Assembly: GCA_904063045.1 (NCBI GenBank)
Contig: CAJFCJ010000019.1
Span: forward strand, 1,565,700 to 1,629,699
DNA from: Dimorphilus gyrociliatus
Lineage: Eukaryota > Annelida > Polychaeta > Dinophilidae
DNA: 64,000 nucleotides
Direction: 5' to 3'
Shown: one piece after another, positions 37,833 to 50,930 of the stretch
How positions within the stretch are numbered: position 1 is the stretch's first letter
How the letters are laid out: every line of letters begins with the position of its first letter
The notes under the pieces: generated by a model
The model's input: the letters and a program-made list of their open reading frames with translations, nothing else
What the model was told of the DNA's origin: nothing
Database searches by the model: none
Translations under genes and position numbers: made by a program

Positions 37833-39276
37833 TTACAACATTTTTTTCGCTTCCATAACAATAGCAACATTTCTTGGTGAGATTTTGTCATCAAATACAT
37901 TAAGCAGATTTACATCGTAAGAGCCGTTTTCCTTCAAAAAGTACACTCTGTCAATTAGTATTAATGTTTCTATCACACTTTGCAACATAACTTGTAGACA
38001 AGTTATAGGTTCTATCATATTTTCTGCTTCTTCACATTCGCGATACAATTGAGTAATTTCCTCTTTCCAGAGAGAACTGAATTCTGTTCTGTTTATCACA
38101 TCATCTATATAGTGAGCAAACGAAAGACGCTCTTCTCGTCGCACAAGTCTCCTTTTCGTCTTTTTTAATGTTTCCATACCTTTTTTACAATGGATTATAG
38201 AATATTATATTTGGGTTTTTATATTAAAGCTATTCACCTTTATTTTTCAAAAAAAGTTCCAAAACTGCTCTATACAAGACATTGCGTACATGCGTTTCGT
38301 GATCGTTTTCTGTTTGATTTAACCATCTAATTCTTGTTTCTTGAGCTCCTAACCGTAACCCGTATAGAGATAGAGGACCTTTGAAGATGCTCGTTAATTT
38401 GGATGACATAGGCCACTTTGACATGCGATGATAGCAGCACGATACTAAGCAGACGAGAGAAACATTAATTTGACTACAAAGCCTCAGTATATTTACAGTC
38501 AAATCTCCACAACAATGAAGACCGATTACACAAGTATTATTCGAATTATTTTCTTCTATTATATTTTTCAATTTTTCCCGTACCAGTTGGCTATCATCAA
38601 TCCTAAGTGTATAGACTTTAATCTTTGATGATTCCAGCTTTTTTGCTGCTTTTTCTGCATGTGATTCATTACCCTCAAGAGTAACTACTGGGATATTATA
38701 AACTTTTGATAACAATTCACTGACATATCCTAAACCTGCTCCTATATCAATAACCAAATCGCAATCATTCTTATTATAAAGAGACGAAACAACCGTTGCC
38801 ATATTTGATATTTCGTGTAATTTCTTAGCAGATATATTGCGTCTCATTTCTAAAGGAATTTCAGTGGACTCTGTTATTTCTTGCGACCGATTTAAGCTCA
38901 TTTGTTCACAACTTTGAATAAAATGCTTCAAAGAATTTGGAAAGTGATCCGGAAACTCCTTATAAGCAAAAGTAACTTAGATGAGAATATTCAAAGTGCT
39001 TATAAATAAAAAATAACAAACTTTTAAAAAAGGTAGTTCATTTAACTCTTTAAGTGTCATATTTCTGAAAACATCTCCCCACTAAGGTAATGTAAAAGAT
39101 TACATAAATATATTTCGTATGTAAAGTAGGCCTACCTCTTTGTTCATATTAACATAAGGCTTATTAATGAAAAAATCTGTAACTTTATAATCATAAATCC
39201 AACGATATTCTTCTAATAGGGCATTCACTTTTCTTATGTAATCATCATTATATATATGTAAAATATTATCGCTCAT
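37833..39276 (-). CDS. METTL25: METTL25-family methyltransferase-like protein
   Basis: Member of the METTL25/RRNAD1 family of class I SAM-fold proteins. Several exons: start at 39276 (MSDNILHIYNDDY), then short exons near 39005-39140, a main exon near 38230-38960 and a last exon ending at stop 37833. The SAM-binding motif I is LVIDIGAGLGYVSELLS, with TLEGNE as the acidic strand end. CVIGLHCCGDLTVNILR and LVSCCYHRMS are diagnostic for the family, and DDKISPRNVAIVMEAKKML resembles the usual C-terminus. The 38230 exon joins the last one through G|GT to continue KG-METLKK. The ATG overlaps the stop of the upstream ORF at 39276-39278, so this may be the second cistron of a dicistronic mRNA. METTL25 versus METTL25B (RRNAD1) is not certain. 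Convergent with HMGCS, 180 bp apart. Confidence 0.82.
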
Positions 39277-39710
39277 TATTTCCCACTATTAATCTCTTTA
39301 GGTCGTTCAAAACTATCGACTAGTTTCGAATGCCTATAGTAAATGAATCCGAACAAGAACACTGTGGCACTACTTGTAAGAAAAATACTAGGTGCGTAGA
39401 TTCGAAAGAGAGGATTTCTTATATTCCAGTTCCACATGTCATAGAGAATTTCATGGACTATGCGTGAGCGAAGTTTAGAATAATTTTCTGTATTTTGTAA
39501 TTTGGGCAGTAGTATATGACAACTGTCTACAAAAGCTTTGCATTTTATGCAATTATTAGACAACCAAATGCTGTTTTGTGAGTTCTTCTAAAATTGTTAT
39601 AGGCAATAAGGAAAAATGTAGCTGTATATATCACTTAGTCACCCGTCACTAAGGTTCACGTGCGCCCTCTTTTAATTTCTTGCGAAATACCGTTGACTTA
39701 CCGGTTTCAT
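39276..39710 (-). CDS. Small single-pass membrane protein, first cistron of a TAATG pair, about 106 aa
   Basis: Not recognised. The open frame 39276-39587 has no ATG near its start but is preceded by an acceptor (TTTTAG at 39588-39593). A 9-base exon at 39702-39710 (ATGAAACCG, followed by GTAAGT) joins it in frame across a 114-bp intron. The product starts MKPKNSQNSIWLSNN. Near the N-terminus are cysteines in CIKCKAFVDSC, then WNWNIRNPLFRIYAP. One transmembrane helix (IFLTSSATVFLFGFIYY) follows, and the tail is short and charged (HSKLVDSFERPKEI). The stop TAA (39278-39276) shares its last A with the ATG of the METTL25-like gene, so both are probably on one transcript. The tiny first exon is the weakest point; trans-splicing onto the acceptor is an alternative. 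Confidence 0.5.
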
Positions 39711-39956
39711 TTATCGTGTAAGAAATCGAAAAAATATTATCGATATCAAAATATTATAATTTAACATGCTATTCGATATTTTCGATAAATATCAGCATTT
39801 TCGATTACTATTTCCGGTAAATTACCGGTTCCGGTCAGATTCCTGAATATTCTATACTATTTTTGTACTCTAAATAAAATCTGAGAAAATCTCTCTTGAT
39901 TTCCAACGTATATTTTATCATACATAGTATTCGGAGAAACACTTATTTATTGAGCC
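39711..39956. promoter_or_regulatory. Divergent promoter of the membrane-protein/METTL25 pair and CCT4
   Basis: Only 246 bp lie between the two start codons. It contains a perfect inverted repeat CCGGTAA-A-TTACCGG at 39814-39828, another CCGG immediately after it, and a TATCGATA element at 39738-39745 within a cluster of TCGATA repeats to 39790. A further TTACCGGTTT lies at 39698-39707 and a CACGTG at 39657-39662, inside the neighbouring first exon and intron. ACCGGTT resembles CP2/Grainyhead sites and TATCGATA the DRE; binding is inferred. Confidence 0.5.
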
Positions 39957-41888
39957 ATGGGAGAAACAAAAGTCGCCAAAGCCTCAGGTAGCAGCTCTGA
40001 GTACAAGGATAAGGACAAGCCCACAGCAATCCGATTCAGCAATATAACTGCTGGAAAAGGTAAATTAAGTCATATTTTTAATGATTTGAACACCACCAAT
40101 TAAATTGAATACAGCTGTGGCTGATGCCGTTCGTACAAGCTTGGGACCCAGAGGAATGGATAAGATGGTAAGTACATTAATGTAAATACATAAAATCATT
40201 CTGAAATTATATTTAAATTCATAGATCCAAGCTGGTAACGGTGAAGTCACAATTACAAATGATGGCGCCACAATCCTAAAACAAATGGAAGTTCTTCATC
40301 CGGCTGCTAAAATGGTTTGTAATGTAATTATGGACAAAGAATATTTAATTATGACGTAATACTTTGCAGCTTGTAGAATTGTCTAAAGCTCAAGATATTG
40401 AAGCCGGAGATGGCACAACTACCGTTGTTGTTATTGCTGGCAGTTTATTGGAGGCTGCACAAAAGTTGTTGTTGAAAGGTAAAAGAGCTAAACACGTGTA
40501 GTTTTACCTAAACAATATTTTTTTGTAGGCATACATCCAACTGCTATCTCTGAAAGTTACCAAAAAGCTGCCAGAAAATGCAGTGAAATCTTGGAAAGTA
40601 TGTCGACTCCAGTTGATTTGAAAGATAAGAATTCTTTATGTCAAAGTGCGTCGACGTCTCTTTGTTCTAAAGTTGTCTCCCAATATTCAAATGTCCTGGG
40701 CCCCCTCTGCGTTGAAGCTGTTATGAGTGTATATGATCCCATTGATAACAGCGTTGACATGAAAGATATCAAGATGATAAAGAAATTAGGGTTTGTTAAT
40801 TATTTTGTATGAAGCTCCATCACAAATAAATATTTATAATTAATAGAAGTACAATCGAAGATTGCGAAATGATAGATGGCTTGGTGCTCGATTGCCGGTC
40901 AGGTTCCGGAGGCCCTAGTAAGATAGAAAAGGCTAAGATTGGTTTAATTCAATTCTGTATTTCTCCTCCAAAAACTGACGTAAGTAATACAAAATTAATT
41001 ACCTTAATTTTCACTTGGTCTATAAATTCTTGCTTCTGATAGATGGAAAATCAAGTTGTAGTATCCGATTATACGCAAATGGACCGCGTCTTGCAAGAAG
41101 AAAGAGCCTATATATTAAACATTGTAAAAGCCATAAAGAAAGCTGGTTGTAACGTTCTTCTAGTACAAAAGTCAATTCTACGAGATGCTTTGTCTGATTT
41201 GGCTTTACATTTCCTCGCCAAAATGAAAATTATGGTCGTTAAGGATGTAGAACGCGAAGATATTGAGTTTATATGCAAAACGCTAAGTTGCAAACCCATC
41301 GCAAGTTTGGATCATTTTACCTCGGACATGTTAGCTTCGGCCGATTTGGTAGAAGAAGTACCCACCGGAACAAGCAAAGTAATTAAAGTCACTGGTATTG
41401 CCAAGAAAGGACGCACCGTCAGTGTTATTGTAAGAGGATCTAACAAATTGGTATTGGAAGAAGCTGAAAGATCAATTCATGACGCATTATGCGTTATAAG
41501 GTGTTTGGTAAAAAAGAGAGCCGTGATTGCAGGAGGTGGAGCACCGGAAATGGAAATGGCTTTGAAGCTGTCGCAATTTGCTAATACATTGACAGGAATG
41601 GAACAGTATTGTTTCAGAGCCTTCGCTGACGCTCTTGAAATTATTCCATTCACTTTAGCCGAAAATGCAGGTTTAAATCCTATAGCTACAGTTACAGAAT
41701 TAAGAAATAGACATGCTAACAACGAGAAAACGGCTGGTATAAATGTTAGAAAAGGAGCTATTACGAATATTTTGGAAGAGAATGTTCTGCAACCATTGCT
41801 CGTCTCTACTTCGGCAGTTCAACTGGCTGCTGAAACTGTTCGCAGCATCATGAAGATAGACGATATAGTAAATTGTATGAGTCGTTAA
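39957..41888 (+). CDS. CCT4: T-complex protein 1 subunit delta (CCT4)
   Basis: Delta subunit of the cytosolic TRiC/CCT chaperonin that folds actin, tubulin and WD proteins using ATP. Start ATG 39957 ([13 protein letters not shown]). Seven or more exons with introns of about 50-90 bp. ATP-site motifs in order: [39 protein letters not shown] (nucleotide-binding Asp) and, near the C-terminus, [13 protein letters not shown]. The last exon (from about 41043) encodes 281 residues including the apical and second equatorial domains, FAEN-like [11 protein letters not shown], and ends VNCMSR at the stop 41886-41888. [10 protein letters not shown] near the N-terminus and VLHPAAKM are typical of the delta subunit. 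Length is about that of human CCT4 (539 aa). Confidence 0.96.
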
Positions 41889-42371
41889 GAGTGTTGTTTT
41901 TTTATTCATACTAAAATAAAATTTCGCTTTAATACATCTATCGGACGAATTATGCATTCATTATCGGAATAAAATAGTTCGCGAGGAGCGAAGACAGCGC
42001 AAACAAACAATCGATTTTGTATCATTTAATAAACAAAATCGGGTTTTTTCAAGAAACCATAACCGAAGAAAACTTGCTTGTACCTGAACTTCTAGTGTTT
42101 GGTGTGGGAAATTGGGAAAAAAGAAAAACCCCTAGAAGTGAACGAGGGGCGTATTTGCGCCGCCCCCCCCATCAGACCAAAGCGCGTACTCGCAGAAGGA
42201 CGCGTGACGTCACACGCAGAGGAAGACAAGACTGGAGAAATGGCGTGCCGCTAATCGCTTCTTAAAACATTTCGTTCGTACATTTTGTGTCAACTGGACC
42301 TTCTCCTTTCTCGTATGGATTAAGCGATCACCGTGGATTAGTAGCGACTCGTCTCATTTCAATCGAACAAA
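41889..42371. promoter_or_regulatory. CpG-rich promoter region of MTA with a CRE palindrome
   Basis: The 3' UTR of CCT4 passes into a GC-richer block at about 42100-42370. A perfect CRE (TGACGTCA) lies at 42205-42212 within CGCGTGACGTCACACG. A run of C lies near 42163-42170. The MTA ATG itself lies in AAAATGGCCGC, a YY1-like context. Confidence 0.55.
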
Positions 42372-45300
42372 ATGGCCGCTAATATGTACAGAGTCGGAGG
42401 TGAGTATTGAACAAACTTGTAAAAAAAAAGCATGGAAGCAATCAAATGCCGGTCGCGTAGTAATATCGTCAAATTTTAAACTCGACTTTTCTAGGAAGAA
42501 TTCACTACAAAATCACTCGTATACTAAGTAAAAGTGCTAATTTTTAATTTTTGTGAGTGGTGGTCGTTGCATTTCGAGCGATAAACGACGCATTTGCGGC
42601 GAAATTGTGCACTCGCTTCGATCGCGTTTTCGCCGATGCCGATAGGCGATTCGCGAAATTCGCGTTTTCTAAATTGAAATTTTTAACAAGTTGGATTCTC
42701 CAGTTTTCGATTTCTATTGTTAATAACTATTATCTCACACTTTTCTTTGTGATGAATTAAGAAAAAAGTAATATTTTGTGTAATTAGCGATTGATTGTCA
42801 GATATTTATGGATCTATTTCTTATGGCGGATGCCGGTAAATGAAAGGTGTTAAAGGGCGCTTTTCTCTCAACAGATCACGTCTACTTCGAAACGTCGGCG
42901 TCGGGCCCTTATCAAATTCGAAGGATAGAAGAGTTAAATAAAGTAAGTATAAGTCGGTGTGTAAAAATAAGCAAATAGTAGTGTAGTATAAGCTTGACTA
43001 TCAAGATACTATGCGTATGAAGTGCTGATATATCTATTATATGTATATACATACATATTAAACAATGCATTTAACCTAATTTTTTTTCGCTTGAACAGAC
43101 TGCAAATGGGAATGTTGAAGCAAAAGTTATGTGTTACTTTCGACGACGGGAGATTGCTGCCAATCTCGTGTCTTTGGCTGACAAACATCAATGTAAGTTT
43201 CTGATGTTATTTTTATAGAGATAGCGGGGCTGTTTTTTGGTTCGTGTTTGTCTGACAAACGCTTACGTTTACTGCAATTTCGAAGATGGCCGCCTTTGCT
43301 GTCTTGAGCTGAGCTTACGTGGCCATACTTTAACCCTTATCCACCCACTGCAATGGAAATTTACCATTGTTCACATTATCAGTGAAATACGCCATCTAGC
43401 GAGTCTTTGAATCGCGCGCGCGCGTGTGTGTGTGTCTTTTCAATTGTAGCCGCACCTCATTGTGCACCTGACCAAACGCGTTCCAATATGAAGTTTGCGT
43501 GAGAAGGCGCTAAAAAATAAAATAAAGAAAAACTTCCAAACATCGTAAAATAACATTACGGAAAAGCGTTTCAGAAGGGATTTATTGTGAGGGGGCGCTG
43601 CGCGTATCAATTAATGCGGCTCGTCTAGAGGCGCAATGATACCTCAGAGCAGATGCCAACAGCGTATTTCAAAACGACTGTAGCTTGCACTACTTTCATG
43701 TTGAGGGGCACCATGACGTCATAAGATGGCTGAACTTGCGCTACTGTCAGCCTCCTTTATTGATTGGTCATTATTGACATTTTGACAATAATCCCATACA
43801 GCCGCTTTGGAAGAAGAAAGTGAAGAGAGGGGTAAAGAAGAGTTAAATGATTCGGAAAAGCACATGGTTAAACACAGGGAATTGTTCCTTTCACGACAGA
43901 TAGATACTTTGCCGGCCACGCATATTCGCGGAAAATGCTCTGTAACACTGCTAAATGAGACCGAATCTCTGCAATCATATTTAAATAGAGACGATGCATT
44001 CTTTTACGCTCTAGTCTATGATCCGAACCAAAAGACATTATTAGCAGATAAGGGTGAGATTCGGGTGGGTATAAAATATCAGGTCGCCGAAATACCTCCA
44101 ATGTTGGATGAGAGAGAGCCTGATCCTCGAGAAAAAGAAATTTTAGAATACTTGGAATGGCGACCTGATGTCCTATCAGGCGAACAGGTCGACCAATTTA
44201 CCGTTGTTGCCAGATCGGTGGGAACATTTGCTCGTGCCCTTGATTGTACATCCACAGTTCGTCAACCAAGTTTGCATATGAGTGCCGCCGCAGCATCCAG
44301 GGATGTTACCCTCTTACATGCTATGAAAGTTTTGCATGAAACCGAGTACGACGTCGGTTGTGCTTTAGCAGCACTTGTTCCATCAGGTGGCCCAGTTTTA
44401 TGTAGAGATGAAATGGAAGAGTGGGCAGCCAGTGAAGCTAACTTGTTTGAAGAAGCAATGGAAAAATATGGAAAAGATTTCCATGATATTCGCCACGACT
44501 TTTTACCTTGGAAAACATTGAACAGTTTGGTCGAATATTACTACATGTGGAAAACAACAGATCGTTTCGTTCAACAAAAGCGTATTAAAGCTACTGAATC
44601 AGAAAGCAAATTGAAACAAGTTTATATACCGACTTATAACAAGCCCAATCCTTTGCTGATCAACAACAGTAATGATAGCAAAGCTTGTGAAAGCTGTTCA
44701 ACGACCAATGGTAAACAATGGTATGCATGGGGTCCCTCTACAAACAATCTCCGGTTGTGCGACTTATGTTGGGTGTACTGGAAGAAGTATGGAGGTTTAA
44801 AAACCCCTTCACGAACTGTTGATGAAAGAACAGTCAGCGCCAACACTCGAGTTTCAGAAAGAATTATTGCCCAACCCCCTTGTACTCCTGTTATGAAATC
44901 GCATAGGTGTACTTATTCTAATTGCAACAAAGAGTTTAAAATGAAGCCACAGTTGAATAAGCATATGGAAAAGGCACACGGAGTTGCTATGAGACCGACT
45001 AGTCCAAATTTGAAACCGTCAATGAAACCAAGAACAGCTTTCTGTCTGCACACCACAGGTCTTACACGCTTATCGAGGCGATTGTGTGCTGATAAACTCA
45101 ACTTGTCTCGAGCGGCTCGAAATCCTTTCCAACCTATTAACATAACGGTTATCAAACAAGTTTGTCAGCAGCGATTGTCGCAAGCACCACTACGACCATT
45201 GCCTCGAAAAGCCTCCCAACCAAGTGAAACAATCCTTCAACGACTCGGCATTGATACCACGCAAACTCCAGCAATTTTAAATCGACAGAATTTAAAGCCG

Positions 45301-45889
45301 CCTGTTACACATTTAGCTTTCCCAAAACCCGACAAAATGCCACTGCCTCGTCTTCGAGCTGCTAGTCCTAACATGAACAACTCGATAAAGCGTCCTCATG
45401 AAAACGGTATAGACTCTATTGTCGACCCAAAAAGGAATTCAGTGAATTCCGTTATTCGACATCCCGGCGGAATCCGTACAGGATCCCCTCATCACCGAAA
45501 TACGGTTATCAATCAAATCAACGGACGGTCCCACTCAAACACTCAGACGTCTAAGTTTTTGCCGAAAGCTACAAGCATATTGAAAAGAGGCGTATTAATG
45601 TGGGTTGATTCACAGGACGATGTACTATTCATAGCTACTGATTCAACAAAGTAAGTTATTTATATTTGTTCCATGTAGAATACATGTATTTATATATTAA
45701 TAACCTGGTCTTGTCAATCACAGAAAAATTCGCCGCCAACTTACTGCCGCCCAATTGAAACGCGCAGGACGTAAACCTTGGCGCAGACTACCAGGCGTTC
45801 GTACTCCTTTGTCTATCACCGAACAACGCGCCTCCGCTGGTCCTACGGCTGCTCCTCTTGTCAAACAGGACGTTGTAGTTGTCGAATAG
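42372..45889 (+). CDS. MTA: Metastasis-associated protein (MTA), NuRD subunit, 734 aa, five exons
   Basis: Scaffold of the NuRD histone-deacetylase and remodelling complex. Exons 42372-42399, 42875-42942, 43099-43192, 43802-45650 and 45724-45889 total 2,205 bases in frame. The BAH domain starts [21 protein letters not shown]-like, split over exons 1-2. ELM2 is around [16 protein letters not shown] and [12 protein letters not shown] is around [19 protein letters not shown] and [18 protein letters not shown]-type finger has [17 protein letters not shown] and [10 protein letters not shown]2H2 finger ([19 protein letters not shown]) follows, then YLHTT-like [16 protein letters not shown], the block [23 protein letters not shown]-type, and a final acidic QDVVVVE. 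Intron 3 (609 bp) is unusually CpG-rich. A single MTA gene is usual in invertebrates. Confidence 0.96.
43283..43730 (+). promoter_or_regulatory. Promoter-like block in MTA intron 3
   Basis: Includes a YY1-type AAGATGGCCGCC (43283-43294), a CRE palindrome TGACGTCA (43714-43721) directly followed by AAGATGGC (43723-43730), and many CpGs. Exon 4 begins 72 bases later. An internal start would drop exons 1-3 (most of the BAH N-terminus). Function inferred. Confidence 0.45.
43413..43435. repeat. (CG)6(TG)5 alternating tract
   Basis: CGCGCGCGCGCG directly followed by TGTGTGTGTG, about 22 bases of strict alternation of pyrimidine and purine in MTA intron 3. This is the classical Z-DNA-forming type. 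Confidence 0.9.
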
Positions 45890-46334
45890 AAGACGTGCCT
45901 TTTGCTCAGAACGCGCCAACAGCGGAGATTGAAGAGACGTTTCTTTTTTACTCGGCAATGTGGCGGGATTTTTCTTTTTTTGCATATTTTATCATTGGGT
46001 TCCAGTTATCATCGCTATATATTATACATTCGTGTAAAATGTTTTTGTTTGTATATGCTTTTCAGTTACCGTCGTCGATTGACGATTTGAACCGCGTGTT
46101 ACTTTAATTTGTAGTGTACATGGATTGGATGGAATAAATTATTCGTTTAACTGATTCAAAATAACTGTTTTAACTGATACAAATACAAGTTGCTAAGAAA
46201 GTGCGGATTTTATAAAAGATTTTGGAGTAAGTACACTACTGCCCTCTGCAGTGTTAGAATTTTGTTTAAAAGCTTACAGGTGTACTTAGTTGATTGCTAA
46301 TTTCTTCCAGTTTTTTATTAAATATTACCTTGCT
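45890..46334. other. Intergenic MTA to MEA1
   Basis: 445 bp holding the MTA 3' UTR (an AATAAA lies near 46134) and the MEA1 upstream region. No further gene. Confidence 0.5.
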
Positions 46335-46956
46335 ATGGCTCCTGACCCAGATGAGAAAACTCGCAAAACTGATAATTACCAACTGTCATCAGAAAATGAA
46401 AACGTTCACCCTATAGACGATCATTCCGAGTCTTCAGACGATGGTGGTAATGAGCAGGACTACAGTGGCTATGAGTTACTTCCTCAGGAAGTTCCAACCA
46501 GTTCCATCAATGAAATTATCAATAATCTCACAGAAGAAAACATCGATAACGTCATACAGAGTTCAATCGATAGTGACTCTCTAACTGTAGGAGGGACAAC
46601 AACAAATTCTTCCGTAGGTCTTACATATTTATCATTGAAAAATAACGCTAATATCAGTGTTGAAACTTATAGCAGGAAAACTCGCATGACGGAGAAATAT
46701 CAGAAAGGTGCTCTGTTTGGAAAACGAAAAGACCAAGTGATAATATTCCCCTAGACGAAGGTTTGTACGTCTTATCTTTCTATATTTTTTTGTTCCAAGA
46801 TTTCATTTTAAAAACATTTTAGATAGGGCATCGCAAATTAAAAATGCTATGTTAAAAATTCAACTGCCTTCATCAGCTCATCCTACTTGGGCAAAAGATG
46901 TATCGGAAGACGTTTGGAAACATAAGTTGTTAAAGTCTCTGACACACAAATCTTAA
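46335..46956 (+). CDS. MEA1: MEA1 (male-enhanced antigen 1) homologue, 168 aa, two exons
   Basis: Small acidic protein of unknown biochemical role, conserved in animals. Exons 46335-46707 and 46823-46956 total 507 bases in frame. I chose ATG 46335 (MAPDPDEKTRK) because upstream in-frame sequence lacks an ATG. The N-terminal half is disordered and Ser/Asp/Glu-rich, with YSGYELLPQE matching the family's GYxxLPQ-type motif. The C-terminal conserved helix block is split by the intron: IKNAMLKIQLP, then HPTWAKDVSEDVWKHKLLKSL, close to human WAREISDAQWEDVVQKAL. The donor (AAAG|GTGCTC) is not a strong consensus but is the only one that keeps the frame; without splicing the first frame stops near 46754 in unrelated residues. 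Confidence 0.75.
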
Positions 46957-47228
46957 TAAATGACAATGCAGGGTATATTGATCATTTCACATTCAAAAAA
47001 CAGATTTGTCTAAATATTATAAAAGCGTCATAACGATATATATATGTATAATAAATAACACGATGTCGTCTAAATACTTTTAACAAGTAGTCGTACACAG
47101 ATAGTCTCGCGCGCACGTTTTCGCAGACATGTTTAATGTGATCTACTTAAACATTTACAATTAATCAAGACTAGCAGTCCAGTTATAAAATAGCACAACG
47201 TCATCACAGTATCTGGGCGGGAATGATT

Positions 47229-50584
<3,356 letters not shown>

Positions 50585-50930
50585 TTTGCTTTCGACTGTC
50601 TTTCGCCTTACTGGGTTTTCTTGGCAGCCAAACAACGCCGTTGATTGGTCAATAATAATCACGTGACTTTGAAAATATTTTTCAGCCTGGTTCCCGATCG
50701 ATTAGAGATCAGGTACCAGATTCGTTTCCTTTATAAAAAAAATTAAATAGTAGCTTCCGTGGGTGATGAGGCGTCACCAAATATAATTAGGCCGTAATAC
50801 ATCTATTACGTCGCTAAACGTTCTCTTTCGTCAGGCTTACGTACATGCAAAAAAAAAATAAAAAATAACGCAGCTGTTGTGTTCTATTTATAGGCCTAAG
50901 TGGCCATGATGAAAATAACACGTAAAACAT
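50585..50930 (-). promoter_or_regulatory. PPP2R5 promoter with CCAAT box and E-box
   Basis: 346 bp between PPP2R5 and the AIDA stop. On the gene strand, CCAAT lies at about 50645-50649 and CACGTG at 50660-50665, 60-80 bases before the ATG. Confidence 0.55.

Noticed and set aside
42017-42265. 82-codon Arg-rich ORF before MTA
   Set aside because: Falls in CpG-rich promoter DNA with no family match.
46708-46754. Read-through end of the first MEA1 frame (GALFGKRKDQVIIFP)
   Set aside because: The conserved MEA1 C-terminus is reached only by splicing at 46707/46823; the read-through residues resemble nothing.
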